DNA of 64,000 nt. Origin: Gnetum montanum. Taxonomy: Eukaryota; Streptophyta; Gnetopsida; Gnetales; Gnetaceae. Position 1 is the stretch's first letter. Every line of letters starts with the position of its first letter. The stretch covers positions 107,801 through 171,800 of the forward strand of contig MNCI01026561.1 in assembly GCA_015680685.1 (NCBI GenBank). Direction: 5' to 3'. Below, piece after piece: positions 1 to 10,852 of the stretch. Both the position numbers and the translations under genes were made by a program. A model generated the notes under the pieces. It did not search any database, was not told the origin of the DNA, and saw only the letters and a program-made list of their open reading frames with translations.

Positions 1-427
1 AGGGACTACATGTTTTAAAAACAAGGAAAACCATAGAGTGTGTGAATGGGTGGATGATGTGGACTCACTACCTATTACATGAAAAGAAACCATGTCCTAG
101 TTGTCAGTAATGATATTCAAAGTCAGAAACCAAACATCAACAATCAAATCACAAATGATATAAACCACCATTAAGTAGCACATTACCATTGTACCTAACA
201 ACATATTAGCAAAAAGTGTACAAAATTACACCAAACATAGAAAATAGAAAAGAAAGTAAAAGATATTCAAGAAATATTAAATATACTCACTATGGTGTAA
301 AACAAAAACTCAAAAAAGATCAATAACCTAAAAAAAATATGTAAAACAAAGAATATGAAAAACAAAAGTTGTAAAACCAAAAATGTGTAAAACAAAAAGT
401 TGAAAGACTAAGGAGCTACTTAAAGTA
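1..427 (-). other. Post-integrase spacer of element C
   Basis: No coding sequence is seen. On the minus strand it is T-rich with runs of the type ctttttgtttt, followed by a GTGAGTCCACATCATCCACCC-like stretch. The same kind of sequence follows gag in element A (34894-35170) and element G (62946-63210). That places it just after pol in the full-length family and shows where the pol deletion joins in the short elements. Confidence 0.55.
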
Positions 428-1700
428 TCAGTATTGATGGCCATCTCCCCCATGACTAAGTTGGAAGGAGGAGATCCAAAAGATTGAGCATGATTGTCCA
501 TCTTGCGAAGTGTCTATTGAGTTGGTTGGCTTAGGCTCATGGAAAGGTTTCAGTTGTTGGATGTTGACTAATTGCTTCTTGTGTGGGCTGTCAAGTTTAT
601 ATATGATCATGGCCCTAGATGGAAAATTCTCTTTGATAATGTAAGGTCCTTTCCACAACATTTGAAACTTGGTTTGTTGAGGTACGTGTGTGAGATTCCA
701 GTAGAGAACCTTGTTTCCTAGTTGAAACTTGACTTTTCTTATTTTGAGGTTATGGAATTTCTTGTTGAATGCCTTATGCACTTCATTGAATGACAGGGCC
801 ATTAATCAATTTTTATCTAACAGGTTGAGGTTTATTAATCTTTTCTTTTATGCTAGACTTAGATCCATGTCAAGGTCACAGGCTGTAGAGAGTGTACGGA
901 GCTCAAATTGAATGGGCAGTGTTGGTAGTTTTCTGTACATGAGCTCATAGGGAGAATAACCTATGGGAAGCTTCCATGTGAAACGATAGGCCCAAAGGGC
1001 ATCGTTTAGTTTGGTGCTCCAGTCTGTTCTATACTTGCTAATAGTATGTGTTAGAATTTTCATAATCTCCTGATTAGTCACTTCAACTTGACCATTAGCT
1101 TAAGGGTGATAAGGTGTTGTGAGTTTGTGCTCAACCCCTAAGTGCTGCTAAGTTTTCGAAAAGTGGCACCTGTGAAATGAGTTCCATTGTCAAAAATTAA
1201 TGCACAAGGCATAGCAAACCTATTTATGATGTTATGTTGTACAAATTGAGCAACAGTAGTGGATGTACAGCTAGTGACAGTTGCTGCTTCAGCCCACTTA
1301 GTGTAATAGTCAACCATGACTATTATATATGTCTTTCCATTTGACATAGGCACGATGGGACCCATAAAGTCAATGCCCCAAATATTGAATGGCTCGAGAG
1401 GTTGAATCCATTGTTGTGGCCCCTCCATTCAAGCTTTCATTCCACCATCTCTCTGGTAATGATCACAAGCACGGATGAATTAGTGTGCATCTCTAAAGAT
1501 TCTTGGCTAGTAATATCCTGCCATGAAAATTTTTATGGCCATGCATCTCCCAACCTAATGGCCCCCACAAGGGCCTTCATGAGCATCCTTGAGAACATGC
1601 AATTGATCTGTGTCAAGGACACACTAGCGTACCAGGCCATCGAGACATACTTTGTAAAAGGTTTCCATTGATTTCCATGAAACGTTTAACCTAGTAAAGA
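428..1700 (-). pseudogene. Ty3/gypsy integrase, decayed (element C)
   Basis: The integrase inserts retrotransposon cDNA into the genome. On the minus strand a damaged HHCC zinc region (about 1700-1440, with CDHYQR where CDxCQR is usual) leads into the catalytic core. In the core, GIDFMGP carries the first Asp and FDNGTHF the second. A frameshift follows, then a segment with EIMKIL and LNDALWAYR that holds the Glu region (1081-848). The C-terminal part (802-428) has the LGNKVLYWN and GPYIIKEN motifs of the GPY/F module. Stops and frame changes make it non-functional. Confidence 0.85.
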
Positions 1701-3180
1701 AACTGTTATTTCTTCCGAGTGTCCAGCCCTTGTGATAGTTCTTTCTTGAGTAGATAAGTAAGAATGGTGTCATACCATCTTGGTTAATTGGGCATTTATG
1801 CATTAATAGCCCCTGCAAAGAGATATTCATCAAAAAATTGATCAGATAAGGGGCTCTCTTTCTTCTTGTTGTCCCATCTTAGTCATGATAAGTGGTCAAC
1901 GACCACATTTTCCACACCCTTTCGATCTACCATTGTGAGATCAAACTCTTACAAAATGAAAAGCCACTATATGACATGGGGGCCCACTGTTGGTTTATTC
2001 ATTAAAAACTAAATGGTGTTATGATTTGTATGCACAAACACTTTATAACCAAGCACATAGTGCCTAAACTTTTTTAAGGCAAACACCACCGTCATCAACT
2101 CTTTTTTCATAGTGATGTAGCTCAACTATGCGCTTGCGATACTTTGGCTTGTGTAATGAATGTAATATGGACATCTTTGATCATCCATTTGCATAAGCAC
2201 TACCCCCAAAGAATAATTTGATACACTGGTCATCACATGAAATGGCCTGAACCAATCATATGCTTGTAGAATTAGGATCTCAACAAGCTTCTAGTTCAAT
2301 TGTTGAAATGTTGTTTCACATGCAGTGGTCTATACAAATAATGCATCTTCCTTTGCTAATTCAACCAACGGCTTGGAAATTTTGGAAAATTTCTTGATGA
2401 AGCGCAGATAGTAGCCAGTATGACCAAGGAATGACCACACTTTCTTAACTATTTTTGGTTGATGGGTTATTCCTTGGATGACCCTTATCTTTTCAGGATT
2501 CACCTCGATTCCTGGTTTTGAGATACAGTGCCCCAAGACTTTGCCTTCTTAGAACATAAGATGGCTCTTTTACCAATTAAGCCACAGGTTTGTTTCGACA
2601 CATCTTCTCAACACCTACTCAAGATGGTCCAAGGCTTGCTCGAACGTAGCTCTGTAGGTAAAAAAGTCATCCATGAAGACTTCTACCTTGCTACCAATTT
2701 GTTGTTGGAAAATGCTAAGGACTAATCGTTGAAATGTAGTTGGGATATTACATAAACCGAATGGCATTTGATAGTAAGGGAAGGTCCTCTAAGGACTTGT
2801 GAAAGTCATCTTCGCCTGGTCCTCTGGTGTGATTTGGATTTTGTTATAGCCACTATAACCATCTAGAAAGCTATAGTAGTTGTGCCTAGAAATGGTGTCT
2901 AGGACTTGGTTAACAAAGTGCAACGAAAAATAATCTTTAAAAGTTGCCATATTGAGCAGTTGGAAGTCGATGCACACCTGTCATTTCCTTCCTTTCTTGG
3001 GCATGATCACAAGTGGGCTAACACACTCACTATCTGCAACAATGTAGATGAATTCTACCTTGAGGAGTTGCTCGATCTCCTCTTTGACAATCTGCTTTCA
3101 TTTGGGATTCAATCAATGTTGCAGCTATTGTTTTGACTTAACAATAGGGTCAATGTATATCTAGTGCTGGCATATTCTTG
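1701..3180 (-). pseudogene. Ty3/gypsy reverse transcriptase and RNase H, decayed (element C)
   Basis: On the minus strand the RT starts near 3140 (MPKKGRK, then CIDFQLLN) and continues with FLDGYSGYNKIQI (about 2860). The catalytic FMDD lies at 2666-2674 and the thumb segment GHCISKPGIEVNPEKI near 2530-2480. RNase H follows at about 2330-1840; VVFALKKFRHYVLGYKVF is still readable. Several stops and frame changes break it. The Asp pair of the polymerase site is intact, but no continuous reading frame remains. Confidence 0.85.
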
Positions 3181-4291
3181 AATCTATTCCTATGAGGTCA
3201 GAATATGATGAGGCAAAGGCTGCTGACCATTTTTCCACAACATTCATCAATATCTTCTTCTTTTGTCCTACAACAAGTTTGGCATTAATAACAACTGGCT
3301 TTCCATTTTTTAAGAACACATACCCCATTCCAATCAGTAGTGTCTTTAATTCAAGGGGTTCTTATTTCAAATTGTCAAGAATCTCCAACTCTTCCCAATT
3401 GATATCATCATTTACTTCCTCGAAGAGCTAGTAATGAACTTGCTCGAGTTCATTCATACTTGCAACATAATCGCATGTTAGGCCCTCAATAGGTTCCATG
3501 CACAATGTACTGCTACTAGAATCAGTTGTCAGCTACTGGGTGCCTTCTTATTTTTTGGCTATCATGAATAAACATCTTTGGATTTTAGCTTCCAGTGCAC
3601 ATTGCTTGCATGTAGAGATAGATGTTCGCTTCACTGACCATAGCTTCTGCACACAATGGCACCCTGAATTGCTGTACGTAATACATGGAACCCTCTTCTT
3701 CTCAATCTTCCCAAATTTATTTTCTTTGGATATCTTTAAGGAAAGATCTCTAATGTCCATTTTGGCATCAATAGTGCTTAACCATGCCCTTCCCATAATA
3801 ATTAGGAAGTCCCCCTTGCAGTTCTCTACCTTGATTACTAGGAAGTTAGTAGGATATGACCATCCATAAATGGTGGTCACGATGTCTTCTACCAATCCCA
3901 ATGGAATAGTGATGGATTGGTTTGCCAACTCCAGCCTGATGTTGTTCTTCTTCAAGGGAGGAAGGTTTCACGTAGTGTACATCTCATGCGAGATCAAATT
4001 AACACCAGAACCAGAGTTGAGAAGAGCTTTACAAGGCTTATTCCTGGCAATTTGCAAATAGACTAATAGACTCCTAAGATTGGCTAACTTCCTAGGTAGG
4101 TTGCCAACTCGAATCCAATTAGATATAGCATGGGTCAACAACACGGTATGGATTTGAGAGGGATTTTGGTTTGAAGGGTACCCAGATAAAGGTGATATAG
4201 AGGAAGGTGGAGGATAAGGATTACCAACGACTAGTGCTCTGAGGGCTTTGGTGGATTGCAAGGTCAAAAGAAGGATCTTTTCCTTAATCAT
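3181..4291 (-). pseudogene. Retropepsin-like protease region, decayed (element C)
   Basis: The minus-strand segment 4291-3548 encodes an aspartic protease-like domain: ALLNSGSGVNLIS at the position of the DSG active site, then GWSYPTNFLVIKVEN and GRAWLS. The catalytic Asp is replaced by Asn (AAC at about 4014-4012), so this copy should be inactive whatever its frame. The related element D has ALLDFGFRVNHIS, with the Asp kept but the Ser changed. The 3547-3181 stretch is a low-conservation linker to RT. Confidence 0.75.
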
Positions 4292-5232
4292 AGTTTTGAC
4301 CCACTTGATTGGCTAACCAGTTACAGATTAACCACCCTCGTAGCGTTTCTTTGCTATGGTTGGGTAGGCAATTCACCCTGCATAGATGGAGCAGGTGGTA
4401 GCTATCTAGGAGACGAAGGAGTAGGTGAACAAACAGGAGGAGCATGAGGATAGTAGGTGGCATCCCTCCTAGCATATGGTGGTTAGTAAAATTTAGGAGG
4501 CTAGTGATGAGGTTGGTAAGCAACAACATGACCAGAAGAGTCCTGTGGAGATGAAGGTTGCTAAACATAATAACCATAGGGATTTGGTTGCTAGTAGGGG
4601 TATTGTTGTCTTGGAGGTGCCAACACCCACGATTGTGGTTGCTACCATTGTTGGTACAATTCATAAAGTTGCATTGATGTTCCACTTGGATAATACTGCT
4701 ATAGTTGGTGGAACTAACAAGAGTTACCTTGTGGATAAGGCAATCTTTTGGGTGTTTTCCTTTGTGCAAGTCGTGGATGTAAGGCATACATCCCAGATTC
4801 CTGAAAGTGTGACACAATTAAACAACATCCCTTGGGATGTTCATACTAGCAAATGTCACACCCACCATCATCATCTAATTCATTTTCTGCAACCGTCTCT
4901 ATCGTAGCCATCTTACCCTTACCCTTGGATATGGCACATTTAGCATCCTTACATCTCTGGCACTCATGCTCACCGCTTTGTTTCTTGGACTCTTCAAAAA
5001 TTTTTAAAACAACTTGAAACTTATTGTCCATGGAGTCCCATAATTGGTCAACCTTAGCCATAATTTCAAACTAAAATTTCTAGAGTGGCAAGGTTTTCTG
5101 AATAGCCACCTCATCTCTTGTTGACTCATCCTCACTGTCGCAAAATCAAACCATCCTTTTGCAAATGGAAGCATTCCTATTGTATTCCTCTACACTTTCT
5201 CACTTTCTTAATTCTCCCTCCTCCATGGCTAC
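4292..5232 (-). pseudogene. gag, distal part with zinc-knuckle-like motif (element C)
   Basis: This continues the gag frame interrupted at the insertion site. A segment near 5060-4846 (starting AKVDQLWDSMDNKFQVVLKI) is acidic at its end and runs into CDIC-x-YEHPKGCC, a short Cys/His motif also seen in elements A, D and G. After it comes a Pro/Tyr/Gln-rich tail up to the protease. Many stops are present. The proximal half of gag is at 21671-23098. Confidence 0.7.
5228..5232. repeat. Target site duplication GCTAC (left) of element B
   Basis: GCTAC here and at 21671-21675 directly flank the two LTRs of element B. Removing element B with one copy restores a continuous gag segment of element C that aligns with the uninterrupted homologous stretch of element D around 25610-25740. 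This is the usual 5-bp duplication made by Ty3/gypsy integrase. Confidence 0.8.
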
Positions 5233-5236
5233 TAAA

Positions 5237-5295
5237 NGCTTCCATTTGCAAAAGGATGGTTTGATTTTGCGACAGTGAGGATGAGTCAACAAGAN
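5237..5295. other. Assembly artefact: N-flanked inverted copy of 5116-5172
   Basis: The 57 bases 5238-5294 are the exact reverse complement of 5116-5172 and are bounded by single N at 5237 and 5295. A perfect inverted copy between two scaffold Ns, placed where the start of an LTR should be, is best read as a gap-filling or scaffolding error rather than a biological inversion. Confidence 0.85.
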
Positions 5296-5887
5296 TAGCA
5301 CAGTACAGATAAACTTCAGGAGACAGAACAAAACGATGGGTGCACAGCAGCAAGTCTTCCACTTTGCAAGTTTTCTATGTTCCAAAATCTCAACATTTAG
5401 TACAATACGCTGCATTACGCGACATAGCGTAATGCCGCGATACGTAGCATAATATCAAAGACAGTCTACCACGGCATCAAAAAATGACTAAGGGGGGCCA
5501 TTACGCTGTGTTACGCAGTGCGGTGTAATAAAACCCCGAAAGGGATTGATCACAAATAGAGGAAGCACGACAACAATACTTCAACTTTTGCAGTTTCATT
5601 ATTTTACGCTGAATTACGCTATGATGTGTAATTTAGTGTAATGCAACGTAATTCAAGCAACGACAAGCACAATTCAGACATCAATAGTTCATACGCCACA
5701 ATACGCTCTTTAGCGTATTACAGTGTAATCAAAGGACAGTCTGTTGCCAAAGCCCGCACGAGGGTAGTTTACAACGTGCTACACAGCATAGCGTCGCAAG
5801 CTTCAATGACAACACATTGAGTCAATGACATTTTATGAGTTCAGGACACGCGTCACTTAAACCGCATTTTTCTCCTAACCTTAACCT

Positions 5888-5894
5888 TATAAAT
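5888..5894 (+). promoter_or_regulatory. TATA-like box in 5' LTR of element B
   Basis: TATAAAT follows CCTAACCTTAACCT and is conserved at 21058-21064 in the 3' LTR. Its place, about 620 bases before the LTR end, suits the U3/R border and transcription into gag. This is inferred from position and sequence only. Confidence 0.5.
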
Positions 5895-6514
5895 GCTCCA
5901 GTTGACGAAGATCAGGGGGGTTGGAAAATTTTTTTCCTTTCAAGATCGGCAAAAGAGCAAAAGAGAATCAGTGATCGTGAGAACATCGGAGGTGATTGGC
6001 AAGAACTCTTGATCAGAAACAATCGGCTATCGGATATTCTCCCCCGGGTCTGACTTCCTTGCGCCCAGATTAGCTAGAACAAGGTAGATTGATCCTCGCT
6101 TGTTTCATCTTTAGATAACTTTCTTGTTACTGGCATGTGCTTCGTCCAAATCGAAGCCCGCCTGAAATCATTGTATCAAACATATTATTTTCATAAATTA
6201 AATCCCAGATCTTATGATGGTATTCCTTACAAAATCTGATCCCTTGCATCCTGGTCATATGGATTTGGCAACCTCAGCTAAATCGTCTACATTATTTTCA
6301 ATTGCCATATAAAGAATCTTCATTTTGCCATCAAATTATTACCAAAATTTTACTAATTAAATAAGTCCTTGTTTGATCGACAAGACTGTTCAAGGCACCT
6401 CGGATTCATTTTTCTCTCCAGCATGGTCCTCGCACGAATCCGGGGTTAGAACTGTGTACACGGACTTTCGTTCGGTATTTCCAGCGATCGATGTTTTCCA
6501 GCATTACAGTTTTC

Positions 6515-6531
6515 TGGCACTAGAAGGAGGG
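6515..6531 (+). promoter_or_regulatory. Primer-binding site of element B
   Basis: TGGCACTAGAAGGAGGG begins 6 bases after the LTR end. TGG matches the CCA end of a tRNA primer, and sequences of this kind are common just after LTRs of Tat-type elements. I do not assign the tRNA. Confidence 0.6.
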
Positions 6532-6764
6532 CCTTCATATCCGATCCGTATTTTACAGGTAGTCTTGTAAGCTGTCTGCACCCATTGTCAATCAACGTAA
6601 ACGTAATACCTCTGAGGTTGTTTACGAAATTGTGTTGTGCAGATCGGTCGCTTCGACGATTCCTTTGGAGTCCTACAAGATAAAAAGCCCCAATTATTAT
6701 CTTAGTTCGCCTTTGTCCTTCCAATCTCTACTTTTATTGTCATTATCTCCGGATCACGTAAAAA

Positions 6765-9335
6765 ATGACTACATCAACTACTGCCGTTGACACCACTAGC
6801 CTTGAGAACCCTTGGACCATGCAAGTCACGCCTCCCATGGTCGAGCAACCACTCAGTCTAGTGCGACCACACCGCTCCCTTAGGGTACAAAATAAGGAAC
6901 CTGACGGACAGGCTCAGCGTAGGGAAAGCTACAATTTCCTCTATGCTAAGTTAGTGGCAAACCTCCCTATGTATCCACAAGAACTCGAGGAAAAACGAGA
7001 GTACGAGTTCATGTACTGCAATGGGAAGGAACTCATTCCTACGCCTAGCACTTTCATACCCTTGACAAATCAACAAAGCTGGATCCTAGATCAAATGTTG
7101 ATGGCAAAGACATCGCCAGAACAACTAAAGGCCTTGTTCCATAATGAAACGCTTCACGACGAACAAGACGATCTAGAATCGCACTTTGAGGGAGGCAGTC
7201 ATGCCGATTTCACCATGGCCCCTCCCTCCACAACATTTCGTGTAAATCTGTTGTTCATGGTCACCACACCTTTGACGTTATCTAACACCGATAGAGTCCT
7301 ACATTCACCATGTTTACATTTTCTCTCTCCGAATATCTTCCCAAGTGACGGTCCATCACAGATCATTCCTCAGCAGACACGATTACCTAACTTGCCTCAT
7401 CGTGTGCCTGCGCGTGTGCCACCGCATGTGCACGCAATACCTACAACGCCGACTACGCTCCCCATTCACACGACAGGGCCTGCCACCATAGTATGGTGGG
7501 CTCCCAACATGTCTCTTGTTGCGCATCCTGCGCAAATGCACCACCATCCCCACCTTCAAGGCCATGTCCCGCAAGTGCTAAACCTAGTTGCAGGATCACT
7601 GCCCGTGCCCCCGGCTACACAAACAACGCACCCAATAGCGCAGCCGATGGTGGTTCCCCCATCTACACCAACCACCGGATGGTGGATGCCGCAAGCAACA
7701 CCGCCTACAGGGACTATAGCATCGACCATCGGCCAAGCTGTTGCCTCTGTGCCGCCACTCAGTGTGGCTTCGCCTTCTGCTCCACAAACGACCTCGTCGT
7801 CTACGGGTTTGGACCAAGCCTTCCAGCTCATCCAGACCCTTATAGAAGAGGTCAAGTGTCTCAAGGCTGCTAACTCTGACATGGTACAAGTAATGGATTT
7901 CTACCATGATGATCCTATTAGCCCAGTAGTCCCAGTCCTATTGTTGCCACCCAAGATGCCCCTTCCCCATTTCACAAAATACAATGGGGAAGGTGATCCC
8001 AACACCCACCTCATCACTTTTAGGTCAGTGTCCTTATTGCTACAACAATAGCCCCATACTATAATCTGTGTCTTTGCTATGTCCTTAACAGGTAAAGCTT
8101 TGGATTGGTATCGAGCACTTTCACGTGCTTCCATCTCAACCTTGGAAGAGCTATTAACCCAGTTTGTGACTCATTTCAAATACAACCTGAAGCCAAAAGT
8201 CACANGTCTGCTCAGCTGGCTCCGCAGTAGTTTTCTTGCTGTTGTTGTTCTTTTTCTTGGCCCCTTCAGAAACCGCCGCAACTGTAGTCATCGTGGTTTT
8301 GCCTTTGTCCTTACCCTTGCTATGGACATTTTTGTAAGCCACGTATGCCAGATCTTTATTAGCCTTCGCCACATCTTGGATGCTCTTAGTCTGAGCAAAG
8401 GCTTGGCTGAGAGAATGGGGAGCGAGGTAATACAGCTTAGACTTGATGAAGTCATTGACCGCTCCCTTGAAAATTGCCAATAGATGGGCCTTCGCGATGG
8501 GTTCGTGGATCTNCAATTATTGGGAACTAGTCACATCTGACACAAGGTGATGTCCGAGGAGGCCCTAAAACGTCACAAACCCCATTGTGAGTTACTTAAA
8601 AATCCCTCCTTGGCACAACCTAATGAACCGCCCGTTCCCAAGAACTTTAGGCTAGACCGATTCTGCGACTATCATCAATTGTGTGGTCATGACACAGATT
8701 ACTGTTGGGCGTTGAAAGATGACATTCAATACATGATCGATCAAGGTGACCTGATCTTGGATAGCGGTAGTCCAGCTCGCCCGGAAAACCAAGCCCTGCA
8801 TGTGTACCAAGATCCATTAAATGCAAATAGTGTAGGGTACATAATTAACGTGGTAGGAGTAGAGGGCGACAATCAGGCACAGCCGAAACAACCTTTTGTG
8901 CTACGAACGCATCCTCGTTCTCCCTGAACAATGGATTCAACAACATCGACAAGTGGTGCTCCACGACAACCTTTTATCCTTCGAGTCCCTTCTCAGACAA
9001 ATTCTCGACAACCCACTATCGGTAAAGCCACAGCCTAGCCTGCGCCTACGCCTAAGGCCCCCTTTGTCATCAGGATGCCAAAACCATTGATAACCCTTCC
9101 TACACAAGGGCAAACCTCCAAGTCAAGCTCCCGATCCCAATTTAACGAAAAAGGAGAAGGAGGTAAGACAACCGGTACGGCCAAGGATCGCCTTACGCTA
9201 GGGTTTCCCAAGCCTAAACCCCTCACCTCTGTACCTTTGGCCTCATTTTCTAATGATCGCGAAGTTACGCAAACGCAACCATCTACTCCTGGCAGAAAGA
9301 AGAACAACCCTCGACCGAATATCACCCCTCCCTAA
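6765..9335 (+). pseudogene. gag polyprotein of element B
   Basis: The frame opens with ATG at 6765 (MTTSTTAVD) and has a Pro/Thr/Gln-rich region at about 7200-7800. The capsid domain of the retrotransposon gag family follows (FAMSLTGKALDWYRALS, 8070-8120; then TLEELLTQFVTHFK). One in-frame stop lies at 8049. The frame then breaks at the N-flanked inversion 8205-8513 and resumes at 8547 with CDYHQLCGHDTDYCWALK, a Cys/His nucleocapsid-like motif. A basic, Pro-rich linker (9075-9335) leads to protease. The product would form the particle shell. Confidence 0.85.
8205..8513 (-). other. Inverted gag segment between two scaffold Ns
   Basis: Bases 8206-8512 encode gag on the minus strand (for example IHEPIAKAHLLAIFKG and KSIQDVAKANKDLAYVAYKN), whereas gag on both sides is on the plus strand. 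In the element's order the segment is expected right after KYNLKPKVT, at its present place but flipped. Single Ns at 8205 and 8513 bound it exactly, so a mis-oriented contig is the likely cause. Confidence 0.85.
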
Positions 9336-9356
9336 GAAATTTGTCTTCTAGGGCAA

Positions 9357-10292
9357 ATGGAAGAGGAAAAGGGTGACAAGCAACCAAATCGCAAGCGGGA
9401 TCTCTTCGACGCCTTTACGCAAGTCAAACAGGCTCTAAAACAAAAAAATACAACTTTCAACCTTTATGACTTACTCATGATGTCACAGAAGCATCGTGAG
9501 GCCATGGTTCGCATGCTAACGTCCATACCTGTGGACGAAGGCTTGCCCGTGGATGAAGAAGCGATTCATTCCATTATGCTTCCTCTCGCGGCTGAGAAAC
9601 CAGGGCCTTCCTTGTTGACCTTTCGCGACGAATCCATTAAGGATGACCCAGAAAAGGGTCATGTGACAACAGTGCCCATGTTCATCACCATTCGGGTTGG
9701 TCAACACCGAATTCGGAGGGTACATGCGGATGATGGGGCGGCCACTAATGTCATCCCCTACCCCATAGTGGATAAGCTAGGTCTGATCGATCAAATCAGT
9801 CCTACAACCACGTCATGTTTAAAGTTGTTCAACGGGGCATGAGTGCAAGTTAAAGGAACTGTGCACATCAACTTCGTGGTGGGGGAGCAATTCCCCACAA
9901 ATGCAACCTTCATTGTTTTTGAAGAGATGACTGGCTTCAACTTGATCTTGGGGAGGTCTTGGTTGGCTCAACTAAGGGCAGTTTCATCACCTATACATCA
10001 GGAGATCCATTTTTCCTACGCAGGAGGAGAGGTCATTATCCACGGTGATGAAATAACCCCTCAGGCTATTAATAATATAGAAATAGAGCAAGGGTAGGAA
10101 ATCGAAATGTCTGAAGATCAGTCCCCTGTCCGAATACTCGAACAAGCCGAAACAGTGGCTGATGACAACCTAACTTGGGCCGAGCTACCATTCCTAGAAG
10201 AGGAGTGTCATGTGAAGGAAAAGGGTGGTAAATCCCCTCGTCTTTACATGTCACCAAAAATAAAAGCGATCAGGAAACAATTACATGGCTAA
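9357..10292 (+). pseudogene. Protease region of element B (gag-pro end)
   Basis: A retropepsin-like aspartic protease would cut the Gag-Pol precursor. VPMFITIRVGQHRIRRVHAD leads into DDGAATNVIP, matching the D-T/S-G-A active-site turn with Asp in the second place. After an in-frame TGA at 9840 the same frame continues with VKGTVHINFVVGEQFPTN, FNLILGRSWL (the typical second-half motif) and an acidic tail. A TAG interrupts at 10095 and the frame ends at TAA 10290. A candidate splice donor (CCA|GTAAAC) starts at 10296. Confidence 0.8.
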
Positions 10293-10380
10293 CCAGTAAA
10301 CCGGATCATCTGATTATCGTATAGTTTACGCATGTTTTATTTCATCATGCTATCCCCCCTTTGCATCCACTAGTTATGGT

Positions 10381-10530
10381 CATTTTACGCTTAGGCTTAT
10401 TTTTACGCTTCCACCAACTATGCTCATTTTACGCATAGGCTTCTTTTTACGCTTCCACCAGCTATGCTCATTTTATGCTTAGGCTTATTTTTATGCTACC
10501 ACCAGCTGTTCTCATTTACATTTATGTTTT
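10381..10530 (+). repeat. Tandem repeat, 44-bp unit, about 3.4 copies
   Basis: Units start at 10381, 10425, 10469 and 10513, each beginning CATTTTACGC or a close variant and containing TAGGCTT...TTTTTACGCT and CCACCA. The later units have C-to-T changes (TTATGC for TTACGC). It lies just downstream of the candidate splice donor. Confidence 0.8.
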
Positions 10531-10589
10531 TACGCCCCTACTAGTTATCTTTGTCGCTCTTAACTTTATCTAAAATTAATCACGTGTGC

Positions 10590-10830
10590 TACCCAAGGCC
10601 TGAAATGGCCTAAAACTATACACGACCCGGAATGGCCTTAAACTAATCACAACCCACCGAGGCTTAAAATTGGCTACTTAGTGACATTCACGTTATCCCT
10701 TCACCACATACACACGGCCTGGAATGGCCTAAAACTACCCATGGCCCGCAATGGCCTTAAACTACCTATTTAAATCGTAGTTTACGTAGCCCGAAATGGC
10801 CTAAAACTACACTCACCTGTGATGGTCCTG
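10590..10830 (+). repeat. Degenerate motif cluster (AATGGCCTAAAACTA type)
   Basis: About six spaced copies of a motif like GGCCTGGAATGGCCTAAAACTA lie here, 25-45 bases apart, at the downstream (3') side of the antisense genes. Related copies occur at 15130-15345 and 18995-19330. No coding sequence is seen. The function is unknown. Confidence 0.65.
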
Positions 10831-10852
10831 CATCAGTCGCAAATGGAATTTG

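Larger units (their letters stand above)
1..5232 (-). mobile_element. Athila-like Ty3/gypsy element C, 3' part (pol and distal gag)
   Basis: Reading the minus strand from 5232 down gives, in order, the distal part of gag, protease, reverse transcriptase, RNase H and integrase, the Ty3/gypsy order. All are broken by stops and frameshifts. The element's 5' LTR, primer-binding site and proximal gag lie at 21671-24107; a Tat-type element (5233-21670) separates the halves. The 3' LTR is not in the window and should lie to the left. Family membership with the elements at 24108-28420, 32125-40678 and 56917-64000 rests on shared LTR ends, primer-binding site and gag. Confidence 0.85.
5233..6508 (+). 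repeat. 5' LTR of element B (start disrupted by scaffold gap)
   Basis: From 5297 to 6508 it matches 20466-21670 at high identity and ends CATTACA. The first about 75 bases are missing: only TAAA remains before N at 5237 and a misplaced inverted fragment runs to 5295. The LTR is rich in GCGTAA/TTACGC hexamers. A TATA-like box lies at 5888-5894. Confidence 0.85.

Noticed and set aside
7383-7907. Several overlapping open frames on both strands within gag of element B
   Set aside because: They are other-frame readings of the Pro/Thr/Gln-rich gag stretch; only the 6765 frame has the gag capsid motif.
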